Source: Steinernema hermaphroditum (taxonomy: Eukaryota; Nematoda; Chromadorea; Rhabditida; Steinernematidae). Taken from it: a stretch of DNA of 64,000 nucleotides. The notes under the pieces are model-generated. The model did no database searches, was not told where the DNA came from, and saw only the letters and a program-made list of their open reading frames with translations. A program made the position numbers and the translations under genes. This document shows positions 33,815 to 45,548 of the stretch, one piece after another; position 1 is the first letter of the stretch; the number at the start of each line of letters is the position of its first letter. The stretch spans positions 10,850,001-10,914,000 of the forward strand of contig CM059622.1 in assembly GCA_030435675.1 (NCBI GenBank), in the 5' to 3' direction.

Positions 33815-35347
33815 CTAATCATCGCACAGCGGTTTCACAATCCGCAACTTCATCGGCTCCTCGACCATGTCGCCTTCCCGACCCAGTGTCGCATTGCCCG
33901 CAAAAGCGTTATCCTCCACCTCCGACTGCGGCTCCTGGATTCCCTTACCGAGGGTCAGAATCTCTTCGGCCTCTTTCCTCGGCACACAGTCCATCTTCGC
34001 CTCGACACGCTCCGCTTTCGGCTCGACGTCCTCGATGCTCTCGCTGGTGGGCGTCTCTGTGTCTGCATCTACGTCGCCCAGTTGTCTGTCCGGATGAGTG
34101 AGATAGACTCTGGGCTGTTCGATGGCGGGAAGCAGTTTGGCGGGGTTCTTCATCAGTTCGTAGTCATTGTAGTCAAGCACCGAGTACGGAGACTTAACGC
34201 CGTCGTTCATCATCATCAGTTTCTCTGAAATTATTGCAACGGTTAACGTTTTTTCGTTAATTTACGAATTTAAGTGTTTTGATATTCATTTATGGTGGCT
34301 GGAATGTTAATGGAATCGTAGTCTAAGTTTCCGTAGGGTTCACTTCCAGCATGTCGTTGTAGAACGACAAAGAAAAGATCGCAGATCTGCCAGGTAAACA
34401 TAAAGGTCGACATGGAAACACTGAGAAAACAATCTAACAGAACCGTTCTGTTCCTTTAGGTACGCCTGAGTTACTGTGCGTTATCGCTTCCCGGTCGACT
34501 GCACCCAGGCACAAAACAGGAATCGTGGACTACAGTCAACTCTTTGCAAGGAAGTCACAACCTTCCGATGATGGACGTATGTGGAAGAAATATACGCGAT
34601 GAGGACGTGATCTCTGTGGAGAGTCCAAGTTACCGTAGTCTCCACAGCGGGACGAATTCGTGCAGAACCGTTGAGTTCAGCTACGAAATGGAAAACAACT
34701 CGTGCTCACAACAAAACCATGATGTTCCTATGGGAGGACGCCCCATTTGGTCCAAGATGTTTCCTTTTCAGGAAGAACTGCACGTAATCTGGAGTAAAAG
34801 CACGCAGGCAAAATGGCCTATAAAATAGCGCTATTTTGATGTTTTGACCTCAGGTTTCTGTGGAAATCTGCTAGCCGGTGAATACTGAACGGATGAGTCA
34901 TCGTAGTGTGGGTGCTCTAGGCATACAAAACAAGCCCGTTAAATAATGGGAAATTCCAACTTTTTATTATCAGAAAAACAGGGCTTAGTCACCATGTACA
35001 TTTCAGGATTCTAAGGAACATGAATAAACATAAAATAAAACAAAAGAACCCGACATGTTTTCAGCTACAGGGGAACCTTTAAATTTCTAGTATTGGATGT
35101 TTCGTTTTTCTTAAGAAAAACACTTAGTCATGCATTTCACAGCAACTTGGAATAAGAATAGAAGCCGCCAGCATGGGCTCTGTTACACTACCTAGCGGTC
35201 ACGCTCCTACTCGCTGCACAAAGACCAAAACCCCAAATCGAAAAAAGTGAAAGTCCAAAGTAAAGGCTCACCGTCCTGCTCGGCGATGTCGATGTAGCGC
35301 GCGACGACGACGGCCACCGTAATTGCCAAAAGCACGGCTCTTCTCAT
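33815..35347 (-). CDS. Secreted acidic protein of unknown function
   Basis: Two exons (35272-35347 and 33815-34224) separated by a 1,047-bp intron, phase 1 on both sides, give 161 residues. The first exon, MRRAVLLAITVAVVVARYID, is a clear signal peptide. The start follows a GATTTCAG acceptor by 16 bp. The mature part is rich in Glu, Asp, Pro and Val, has one tyrosine cluster (SVLDYNDYELMKNPAKLLPA), and has only two cysteines. A KR/RR-type processing pattern for neuropeptides is not present. I do not recognise the family. The long intron carries a plus-strand frame (34544-34828) that I do not believe. Confidence 0.55.
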
Positions 35348-37479
35348 CTCTTCACGGGGATCTCTGAAATCCAAACGATCAGTTCCTCGCGAGGTATCGG
35401 ACCGCGAACACTGGAAGATGCACGGAGCCGATCGGCGTCCGTCGGCTGTCGGCGGCGCAGCCACGAGCGTGACAAAACAGAGCGGAACACAAACAGCCTC
35501 GGCCCCCTCGGGTCATGACTCAGCCCGAGGGCAACCCGGCGGGCAGAAGGAGGCGGCCGTTGCAGAGGAAGCCGGGCGCGGGAGTGAGTGCACCGAGCGG
35601 GAAAGTTATGAGGAGAGGCGTGTGACGGCAGAACCTGTTCGGCCCTGTTGTGACAAAACAAACGCCAACTTTCGGGTGGGCGCCGTTCGTCTTTTTTTCG
35701 GGAGACATTTCACTTTTACGTCAGATCTGTTACAAAAACATCAATGACAAGTGGGTGATCCTTGACCCCTCCTGGAAGTCAGATTCATCCATCTGCATGA
35801 CAACTTCGGTCAGCTGTTCTGTGGAAGTTGTCGGTTTGCAGCCGACCGCTAGAGGGGTCATGTGGTCTCTTCTGTCTCCACTGGCGATGTTGCAAGTCCC
35901 GCGAACCCTGATGACGGTCTTAGATCTTCGCAGATGATCGAAAACATAATACAACAATCAGGTTCCATCGCCCGAAGTCGCCAGCAAAGGTTAGAGATGT
36001 GCTCGGTCATTTCGTGGGAGCGATGTAAACATGTGATGAACTGGGCGGGTGAGGGTAAAGATGTAAAAAACGGAATCAGAACAAAAAACACTTGGAGCTG
36101 AACGGGAACATCTTTCTTAGCACAATCACCGAATAAATACTGCACGAAGATTTGTCCAATTATAATGTAAATATGTGTTCTGCATAAAATACTAAAGCGG
36201 CGATCCCATTAGTTTGCGCGGGCATCGAAAAGCGTCGAAGAGCTGAATCCAGTGGAGGCACGGCGGTGGGCACAGCGAACGAAACAAAGAGCCGTCATTA
36301 GTTCGGCTGGTGGCGCGGACTTCGGAGTTGCAGCGGGACTTCGGACTTGAGTGGCGGTGCGGGTGGTCGGGCAGTTGTGACGACTTCTTGGCAAGACGTT
36401 GGAACTATGGCTCCCTGGTGTTCCAGGCCTTATGGGAGCCGGGGTAAAACAGGAGCAAAACTCGGAACATAAAAAACTTTACGAGAAATGGCGTCTGACC
36501 ATTGGTCACTGAAACAAATATTTAATTTTCAAAAATCGCTTCCTCGTAGATTTCATTTATAACAACCAACAGGACCTGAAAACAATCGTGCCTTCAACGA
36601 TAATACTCTAAAGTACATGAAAGCTTATTTCCGTGCAGTCGTCTATCTTCTTGACCGATCACACGATCTTCGACCTCGTCAATGCAGTTCCGCAAGAAAT
36701 CGTGGTTCATCCAGCTGAATGTCAGCCATAAATATCTCAGAGAATAAGTGCACTGGACACAACTTTGCAGAAGAAAAGATCTCCTTGTTACTTTCACTTG
36801 TTTCTCACTTTTATTGGCGCTTCTCCTGAGATACTCTTTGCGGAGAGTTTTCCAAAAACTTTGCTGTTGTTTACTTTTCAGCACAGTCAGTCAATCCTCT
36901 GTGCATCAGAATGAGACGTTCACTCTCAACGCAAAAACAACCGAATTAAAATTAAAAGTTCTAAGATCTTATGATTTACATTGATTAGAACAGATCCGTG
37001 ATCAGTGCCCAGGACTGTCCTCTCCACATTACAACGTCGAAACATTTTCGCCCACTTGAAGAAAACGAAGGAAAACACGACTAAACATGCACTAACACGG
37101 ATCGCAAAAGGACCTGCCGGGGCAAAATAACTTACAGGATGACCCATAGGTACTGTAACTGAGTGGTAAAATGCGTCATTTTGCCTAGGTTTTCATGTCG
37201 CAATTCATATTAAGCCGTTCTTTTATTTAGGTCTACCACTTCTACTTCTCACTCCTACATGTTACTCCCATTTTTGCAGGAAACATAGTATTTCAAGAAG
37301 ATGGTTCAGTCATAGCCTCCATGCTCTTTCAAATGTGATATCAAACGGTCTCATGCACATTTTGTCCATTGGATGAACCCCAGAAATGTACTTCATTTGC
37401 TTGTTAGCCTGCTAAAAACGGTCAAAAAATTTCATTCAAAGGATTGCATATAATAACAAATTAGTTCGCCTTTTAGCAG
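35348..37479. other. Non-coding region between the secreted-protein gene and the roadblock gene
   Basis: Two minus-strand frames (36926-37147 and 36594-36884) have membrane-protein-like or helical composition, but I could not join them with matching splice sites. Frames around 35400-35740 are GC-rich shadows. I call no gene here. Repeated GCGG-rich sequence lies at 36290-36400. Confidence 0.35.
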
Positions 37480-37773
37480 CTACTTGGACGAAGAATTCAC
37501 TTCCGTCAGCACGGCCATAACGTATCCCTTCTCCTTGTCCTGGACGAGCATGATCTCGTTCTTCTTCGTGCGCAGGCGAAGGAAAGTGAGGTCGTTAGTA
37601 GGATCCATCTCCTTGACCACCTGCACTGACTTGTCAAAGAGCTGGTGTAAAAGCGAAGTGGTTTGCTTCGTCGTCGCGTTGTCAAGCGTCGAGTCGATCA
37701 GTCGGCCCTTCTTGTCCATTATGACGGCGCCGACGACGCTCTTCTGTGCCTGTAGGCGCTTCACAGCATCCAT
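37480..37773 (-). CDS. dyrb-1: Dynein light chain roadblock (LC7/DYNLRB) paralogue A
   Basis: A 97-residue ORF starting MDAVKRLQAQKSVVGAVIMD. Roadblock light chains dimerise and hold the intermediate chains of cytoplasmic dynein. The family block LTFLRLRTKKNEIM is present (residues about 63-76), preceded by STLDNATTKQTTSLLHQLFD. The beginning is slightly shorter than in paralogue B (38595-38894), so a very short upstream exon cannot be excluded. The start is 11 bases after a TTTTCAG acceptor. Compared with B, the highly conserved VAPDKDY-type end reads LVQDKEKGYVM, which suggests that A diverges faster. Which copy is the orthologue of C. elegans dyrb-1 is unclear. Confidence 0.85.
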   Translation of the reverse strand: MDAVKRLQAQKSVVGAVIMDKKGRLIDSTLDNATTKQTTSLLHQLFDKSVQVVKEMDPTNDLTFLRLRTKKNEIMLVQDKEKGYVMAVLTEVNSSSK

Positions 37774-38594
37774 TTTGCGGTCCTCTGAAAATGTGTGACA
37801 TCGGAAAGGCGAAAGTAGGAATAGATAAAATATATGATGAAGAGTCAGATATTAAGACCAACTTCACTAAGACCGGATCAATAATGATTCCGCGAAAGTT
37901 CGCTTTTTGAGGTACAAGAGGAGGTAATAGAAGGTGTCACTGAGACGTCGGCGCTGTTTTCACCGTTGCGTTTAATGACTCGTAACACCGCGGCCGACAC
38001 TAGCGAAAACAATCGAATTGGACTCCCGTACGATTACAGCTTGGCGATCGCTTCATCATCAGATAGCACACATTTCGCAACACAGTCCGTTCTGTATTCG
38101 CTATGCGTGAATTTCACAGCAGCCTCTATCGCGTCAATGGATTCCGTTGCAAACGTTCGAAACTGTTTGGAATCATGTCATCGAATGTCATCGAATGTAC
38201 ATGATGATTCACTAGTACAGTCTGAGTATTAAAGATGGCCCCATCGTTGTCCTTTCGATGTAAGTGGCTGATACATAGTTATCAAAATACAACTAATTTT
38301 AATTAACACGCGGTGTTCTGCTCCCAATTTGCATATTGAAATCTTCCCCAAGGTAACTCGAGGTCTACATAAGGAAACAGTGTGCTACAGCATTAACAAA
38401 AGCACTACTTATTATGCGCGCCTAGCTGCATTCACGGCCGCAGGCCTTGTTTCCAAGTTTCGCAATGGAATCGAAGGTGAGCCACGATAATTCATGTTCC
38501 GGTCACTTTGTCGCCGTTAGCAAAAAGTCGTCTTTTTCTCTCAATAGCACAATATGCATTACAGAATATGCGTCCGTAGATTATGTCCATACGG
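37774..38594. other. Spacer between the two roadblock genes
   Basis: No supported exon. The plus-strand frame at 37966-38232 has no domain. A short duplication TGTCATCGAATG occurs near 38175-38195. Confidence 0.4.
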
Positions 38595-38894
38595 TTACTT
38601 CGACGATGAGTTCAGTTGCGTGAGGACGGCCATCAGATAGTCCTTGTTGGGGGCGACCATGATCTCGTTCTTCTTGGTACGCAGACGGAGGAAGGTGAGA
38701 TCGTTGGTGGGGTCCATCTCCTTGACCACCCAGGCGGACTTGTCGCAGAGTTGGTGAAGGAGCGTCGACGTCTGCGTCGTCGTCTCGTCGTCGAGCGTCG
38801 AGCGGATCACACGGCCCTTCGTATCCATGATGACGACACCGACGACGTCCTTTTGCGTCTGCAGGCGCTTTATCGTCTCGTCGACGTCGACCAT
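38595..38894 (-). CDS. dyrb-1: Dynein light chain roadblock (LC7/DYNLRB) paralogue B
   Basis: A 99-residue ORF, MVDVDETIKRLQTQKDVVGV, with the full Roadblock/LC7 pattern: VVIMDTKGRVIRSTLDDETT, LTFLRLRTKKNEIMVAP and NKDYLMAVLTQ. The length equals that of typical animal roadblock proteins. The start follows a CGTTTCAG acceptor by 12 bp; an in-frame upstream methionine at 38948 lies before this acceptor and is less likely. It lies 821 bp upstream of paralogue A on the same strand and shares its C-terminal NSSSK, so the pair arose by tandem duplication. It retains the more family-typical sequence. Confidence 0.9.
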   Translation of the reverse strand: MVDVDETIKRLQTQKDVVGVVIMDTKGRVIRSTLDDETTTQTSTLLHQLCDKSAWVVKEMDPTNDLTFLRLRTKKNEIMVAPNKDYLMAVLTQLNSSSK

Positions 38895-39566
38895 CGTCGA
38901 TACCTTCTGAAACGAGTGAATTTCCTGCATAACTGAAAGATTGAGCAAGATTAGCCACTACATGAGCAATGTCAGAAGTGATCGCGTCACGCGATACACA
39001 AAACATCTCCCGGGATGTCTGTGTAATGTTTGGTTTGCTTTGAAGTCTCGCTTTCACCATGTACGGATGGCCAGTGTCAAACGATGACATGTGCTGACGA
39101 CCTCTGCGTCTGCACGTACAAAAGACAAATTCGTCCATTCGGATGTGGGAGAAAAACTTTGAAACAGAAAATAGCTGAAAAATGTAGAAATAACATCTAC
39201 ATCACAGTAATTTCTAGTTTTATAGAAGTATTACCAATGTCCAAAACAGCAGCATTGTGTAAAAGGCCGCAGCGCACGGATGAAACATCGATCGCCAGTC
39301 AGCCGCACCATTCTCAACATGCCACCAACAGCGTTGACAGAGGCGCATAACAACGATCGACCGCGGTGGCGAGGATAAATGTTCTCGAATAGTCCAACCT
39401 TCGCGCGGCAAAACGATCGATTCGAGAACTCACAGAAAGGATGATGACGAGGATCGATAGGAAAAGAGAACACCTGGACTTCAAAGACGAAGATATTCAC
39501 AACCACAAAAAGAGAAATACAATCTTATGAGAAACAAAATTTTACATCTACATTATATTACAGATA

Positions 39567-40860
39567 CAGGGTGATCGGAAAGTTCTGCAACGCGAAGAAC
39601 GCAATTTTTCTCAAACAAAACCATTTTAATTCCAAAAACGAACAATACTACGTTATTCAGCACGCTGAATTACACATAAAACGTGAATTTCATTCAAAAT
39701 GGCCTCCTCCAGCGTCGATACAGGCCTTGACTCGCTTCTTGAAATCTTTGACGATCGCCGCGAGTGTTTCCACGCTGATTTCTTCCCAAGCGGCCAGGAG
39801 ATCGCGCTTCAAGTCGTCCACGGTGGCGTGTCTTCTTCGGCAGGCCTTTTCCTCCAGAATGGACCAAATCGCGTAGTCCATCGGGTTTAAATCCGGCGAG
39901 TTTGAGGGCCAAACTGACTTGTCCCAAAACCATGGGATTTGGTCTTCCAAGAAGCTCATCGTTGATTTGGATCCGTGGGCGGGTGCCCAGTCATGCTGGA
40001 ACACCCAGTCGTGGTCCGGGAACTGTTTTTCGGCCCAGGGGAGCAGATTCTTTGCCAGGATCTCTTCTTGATACACCAGAGAGTCGATTTTCACCCCTTT
40101 TTCGACGAAAACCAGGGGTGTTTTTCCGGTCGCGCAGATTCCGGCCCAAACCATCACCGAGGCAGGGAAATGGCTTCTTTCAACGCGCTTCGTGCGTGGA
40201 GAACCCTTCGGAAGCAGCTGGCGATGGTTCTGGGAGTTGTGGACCGCTTCGATGGTAAAAATCTTCTCATCGGAGAAGACCACATTGGCAAATCCGGACC
40301 CGCGGCTCTCGGCTCTCAGCTTCTTGCACTTCTGAAGCCGTTCGGCCTTTTTCGCTTCGGTTAGCAGGTGTCCGCGGCTGATTTTGTAGCTCTTGAGCTG
40401 GAGATCCTCGGTGACAAGATTGTGCATCGATGCGTAGCCGATTTTGTACTTCTCGGCCAGCTTCATGATGGATCGCTCGGGATTGCGCTTGATCATCTTC
40501 CGAACGGCCTCTCGGACTCGTGGGGTTCTTGCAGTCTTTTTTCTTCCGCTTCGGGGACGGTCCTGGACGTCGCCAGTTTCCCAAAATCGATCCACCACGC
40601 GTTTGACGGCATCTCGGCGAAGTTTGAGGGCTTTGCAAATCTCGGGATTCGAGCTTCCGCCGCAATGGAGCTCCACGATCGCGCAACGCACACTTTCGGA
40701 AACCATTTTTACCCTGAATAACAGCTAATACAGCATTATTGACAGCGAATATAGGGGTAAAAAGAGTCGCGCAACACGAATATAACGAGAAACACGCGCA
40801 AAAACTCCGAAAAATTGCGAAAATTAGCATTGCAAAAAATGTTGCAGAACATGTAATATG
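39567..40860 (-). mobile_element. Tc1/mariner element, DD37D type
   Basis: The element holds one intact transposase gene. The left end starts CAGGGTGATCGGAAAGTTCT directly after a TA. Both ends share GTTCTGCAAC in inverted orientation (39589-39598 and 40841-40850), and CGCAATTTTTC words follow on each side, but the outermost bases of the right end do not match the left. The right boundary is therefore approximate. The right end lies only about 30 bp from the first satellite monomer. Confidence 0.75.
39690..40706 (-). CDS. Tc1/mariner transposase, intact
   Basis: 338 residues, single exon. This enzyme cuts and pastes DNA at TA dinucleotides. The N-terminal 120 residues form two helix-turn-helix parts (NPEICKALKLRRDAVKRVVD and IMKLAEKYKIGYASMHNLV), separated by the GRPR-like RPRSGRKK. 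The catalytic triad is visible: Asp in VVFSDEKIF, Asp in VFQHDWAPAH, and the third Asp in SPDLNPMDY. There are 37 residues between the second and third, so this is the DD37D group known from nematodes and insects. There are no stops or frameshifts, so the copy is probably young and possibly active. Confidence 0.93.
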   Translation of the reverse strand: MVSESVRCAIVELHCGGSSNPEICKALKLRRDAVKRVVDRFWETGDVQDRPRSGRKKTARTPRVREAVRKMIKRNPERSIMKLAEKYKIGYASMHNLVTEDLQLKSYKISRGHLLTEAKKAERLQKCKKLRAESRGSGFANVVFSDEKIFTIEAVHNSQNHRQLLPKGSPRTKRVERSHFPASVMVWAGICATGKTPLVFVEKGVKIDSLVYQEEILAKNLLPWAEKQFPDHDWVFQHDWAPAHGSKSTMSFLEDQIPWFWDKSVWPSNSPDLNPMDYAIWSILEEKACRRRHATVDDLKRDLLAAWEEISVETLAAIVKDFKKRVKACIDAGGGHFE

Positions 40861-43800
40861 TTAGATATCGCAATAAATTCGTAATTCGAAATGTATCTCA
40901 CTCACGACAAGACACCGTGCTTAGGACCTTCTCCTTTTGCGCTTATACCAGTAAAGTTAAAAAAATCTGTGAAATGTATCTCACTCACGACCAGACACCG
41001 TGTTTCAGACCTTTCCCTTTTGCGCTTATACCAGAAAAGTTAAAAAAATATGTGAAATGTATCTCACTCACGGCCAGACACCGTGTTTCAGACCTTTCCC
41101 TTTTGCGCTTATACCAGTAAAGTTAAAAAAATCTGTGAAATGTATCTCACTCACGACCAGACACCGTGCTTAGGACCTTTCTCTTTTGCGCTTATACCAG
41201 TAAAGTTAAAAAAATCTGTGAAATGTATCTCACTCACGGCCAGACACCGTGTTTCAGACCTTTCCCTTTTGCGCTTATACCAGAAAAGTTAAAAAAATCT
41301 GTGAAATGTATCTCACTCACGACAAGACACCGTGCTTAGGACCTTTCCCGTTTGCGCTTATACCAGAAAAGTTAAAAAAATCTGTGAAATGTATCTCACT
41401 CACGGCCAGACACCGTGTTTCAGACCTTTCCCTTTTGCGCTTATACCAGAAAAGTTAAAAAAATCTGTGAAATGTATCTCACTCACGGCCAGACACCGTG
41501 TTTCAGACCTTCCCCTTTTGCGCTTATACCAGTAAAGTTAAGAAAATCTGTGAAATGTATCTCACTCACGACCAGACACCGTGCTTAGGACCTTTCCCTT
41601 TGCGCTTATACCAGAAAAGTTAAAAATATCTGTGAAATGTATCTCACTCACGGCCAGACACCGTGCTTAGGACCTTTCCCTTTTGCGCTTATACCAGAAA
41701 AGTTAAAAAAATCTGTGAAATGTATCTCACTCACGGCCAGACACCGTGTTTCAGACCTTCCCCTTTTGCGCTTATACCAGAAAAGTTAAAAAAATCTGTG
41801 AAATGTATCTCACTCACGGCCAGACACCGTGCTTAGGACCTTCTCCTTTTGCGCTTATACCAGTAAAGTTAAAAAAATCTGTGAAATGTATCTCACTCAC
41901 GACCAGACACCGTGTTTCAGACGTTTCCCTTTTGCGCTTATACCAGAAAAGTTAAAAAAATCTGTGAAATGTATCTCACTCACGGCCAGACACCGTGTTT
42001 CAGACGTTTCCCTTTTGCGCTTATACCAGAAAAGTTAAAAAAATCTGTGAAATGTATCTCACTCACGGCCAGACACCGTGTTTCAGACCTTTCCCTTTTG
42101 CGCTTATACCAGAAAAGTTAAAAAAATCTGTGAAATGTATCTCACTCACGGCCAGACACCGTGTTTCAGACCTTCCCCTTTTGCGCTTATACCAGAAAAG
42201 TTAAAGAAAATCTGTGAAATGTATCTCACTCACGGCCAGACACCGTGTTTAGACCTTCTCCTTTTGCGCTTATACCAGAAAAGTTAAAAAAATCTGTGAA
42301 ATGTATCTCACTCACGGCCAGACACCGTGTTTCAGACCTTTCCCTTTTGCGCTTATACCAGAAAAGTTAAAAAAATCTGTGAAATGTATCTCACTCACGG
42401 CCAGACACCGTGTTTCAGACCTTTCCTTTTGCTTATACAGAAAAGTAAGAAATTTTTCTCTCCCATACCGTGCTTTGACCTTCTCCTTTTGCGCTTATAC
42501 CAGAAAAGTTAAAAAAATCTGTGAAATGTATCTCACTCACGGCCAGACACCGTGTTTCAGACCTTTCCCTTTTGCGCTTATACCAGAAAAGTTAAAAAAA
42601 TCTGTGAAATGTATCTCACTCACGGCCAGACACCGTGTTTCAGACCTTCCCCTTTTGCGCTTATACCAGAAAAGTTAAGAAAATTGGAAATGTATCTCAC
42701 TCACGAAAAGAAACCGTGCTTATGACCTTCTCCTTTTTTTAAAAAAAAAATCTGTGAAATGTATCTCACTCACGGCCAGACACCGTGTTTCAGACCTTTC
42801 CCTTTTGCGCTTATACCAGAAAAGTTAAAAAAATCTGTGAAATGTATCTCACTCACGGCCAGACACCGTGTTTCAGACGTTTCCTTTTGCGCTTATACCA
42901 GAAAAGTAAAAGGAAAGTCCCAGGAGAACTGACCTTTCCCTTTTCGCGCTCTTCTTCCCTTTTGCGCTTATACCAGAAAAGTTAAAAAAATCTGTGAAAT
43001 GTATCTCACTCACGGCCAGACACCGTGTTTCAGACCTTTCCCTTTTGCGCTTATACCAGAAAAGTTAAAAAAATCTGTGAAATGTATCTCACTCACGACC
43101 AGACACCGTGTTTAGGACCTTTCCCTTTTGCGCTTATACCAGAAAAGTTAAAAAAATCTGTGAAATGTATCTCACTCACGGCCAGACACCGTGCTTAGGA
43201 CCTTTCCCTTTTGCGCTTATACCAGTAAAGTTAAGAAAATCTGTGAAATGTATCTCACTCACGGCCAGACACCGTGTTTCAGACCTTCCCCTTTTGCGCT
43301 TATACCAGTAAAGTTAAGAAAATCTGTGAAATGTATCTCACTCACGACAAGACACCGTGCTTAGGACCTTTCCCTTTTGCGCTTATACCAGAAAAGTCAA
43401 AAAAATATGTAAAATGTATCTCACTCACGGCCAGACACCGTGTTTCAGACCTTTCCCTTTTGCGCTTATACCAGTAAAGTTAAGAAAATCTGTGAAATGT
43501 ATCTCACTCACGACAAGACACCGTGCTTAGGACCTTTCCCTTTTGCGCTTATACCAGAAAAGTTAAGAAAATCTGTGAAATGTATCTCACTCACGACAAG
43601 ACACCGTGCTTAGGACCTTTCCCTTTTGCGCTTATACCAGAAAAGTTAAAAAAATCTGTGAAATCTATCTCACTCACGGCCAGACACCGTGTTTCAGACC
43701 TTCCCCTTTTGCGCTTATACCAGAAAAGTTAAAAAAATCTGTGAAATGTATCTCACTCACGGCCAGACACCGTGTTTCAGACCTTCCCCTTTTGCGCTTA

Positions 43801-45548
43801 TACCAGAAAAGTTAAAAAAAATCTGTGAAATGTATCTCACTCACGGCCAGGCACCGTGTTTCAGACGTTTCCCTTTTGCGCTTATACCAGAAAAGTTAAA
43901 AAAATCTGTGAAATGTATCTCACTCACGGCCAGACACCGTGTTTCAGACCTTTCCCTTTTGCGCTTATACCAGAAAAGTTAAAAAAATCTGTGAAATGTA
44001 TCTCACTCACGGCCAGACACCGTGTTTCAGACCTTCCCCTTTTGCGCTTATACCAGAAAAGTTAAAAAAATCTGTGAAATGTATCTCACTCACGGCCAGA
44101 CACCGTGCTTAGGACCTTCTCCTTTTGCGCTTATACCAGTAAAGTTAAAAAAATCTGTGAAATGTATCTCACTCACGACCAGACACCGTGCTTAGGACCT
44201 TTCCCTTTGCGCTTATACCAGAAAAGTTAAAAAAATCTGTGAAATGTATCTCACTCACGGCCAGACACCGTGTTTCAGACCTTTCCCTTTTGCGCTTATA
44301 CCAGAAAAGTTAAAAAAATCTGTGAAATGTATCTCACTCACGGCCAGACACCGTGTTTCAGACCTTCCCCTTTTGCGCTTATACCAGTAAAGTTAAGAAA
44401 ATCTGTGAAATGTATCTCACTCACGGCCAGACACCGTGCTTAGGACCTTTCCCTTTTGCGCTTATACCAGAAAAGTTAAAAAAATCTGTGAAATGTATCT
44501 CACTCACGGCCAGACACCGTGTTTCAGACCTTCCCCTTTTGCGCTTATACCAGTAAAGTTAAGAAAATCTGTGAAATGTATCTCACTCACGGCGTGTTGG
44601 ACGTTTCCTTTCTAAACGAATGTTTGGGGGCCTTTCCTTTGCGCTTATACAGAAGTTAAAATCTGTGAATGTTCTCACTCACGGCCAGACACCGTGTTTA
44701 GGACCTTTCCCTTTTGCGCTTATACCAGAAAAGTTAAAAAAATCTGTGAAATGTATCTCACTCACGGCCAGACACCGTGTTTCAGACCTTTCCCTTTTGC
44801 GCTTATACCAGAAAAGTTAAAAAAATCTGTGCCCGAAAATGTATCTCACTACGGCCAGACACCGTGTTTCAGACCTTCTCCTTTTGCGCTTATACCAGAA
44901 AAGTTAAAAAAATCTGTGAAATGTATCTCACTCACGGCCAGACACCGTGTTTCAGACGTTTCTCCTTTTGCGCTTATACCAGAAAAGTTAAAAAAATCTG
45001 TGAAATGTATCTCACTCACGGCCAGACACCGTGTTTCAGACGTTTCCCTTTTGCGCTTATACCAGAAAAGTTAAAAAAATCTGTGAAATGTATCTCACTC
45101 ACGGCCAGACACCGTGTTTCAGACCTTTCCCTTTTGCGCTTATACCAGAAAAGTTAAAAAAATCTGTGAAATGTATCTCACTCACGGCCAGCACGTGGTT
45201 GAGTTTCCCTTTTGGTTTAAGAAAGTTAAAAATCTGTGAAATGTATCTCACTCGGCGCCGTGTCGCTTTCAATCGGATTATCTCACTCAGCCAGACACCG
45301 TGTTTCAGACCTTCCCCTTTTGCGCTTATACCAGAAAAGTTAAGAAAATCTGTGAAATGTATCTCACTCACGACAAGACACCGTGCTTATGACCTTCTCC
45401 TTTTGCGCTTATACCAGAAAAGTTAAAAAAATCTGTGAAATGTATCTCACTCACGGCCAGACACCGTGTTTCAGACGTTTCCCTTTTGCGCTTATACCAG
45501 TAAAGTTAAGAAAATCTGTGAAATGTATCTCACTCACGACAAGACACC

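Noticed and set aside
36594..37147. Possible membrane-protein gene on the minus strand
   Set aside because: The two frames look protein-like but no donor/acceptor pair joined them without a stop or an intron too short to be credible.
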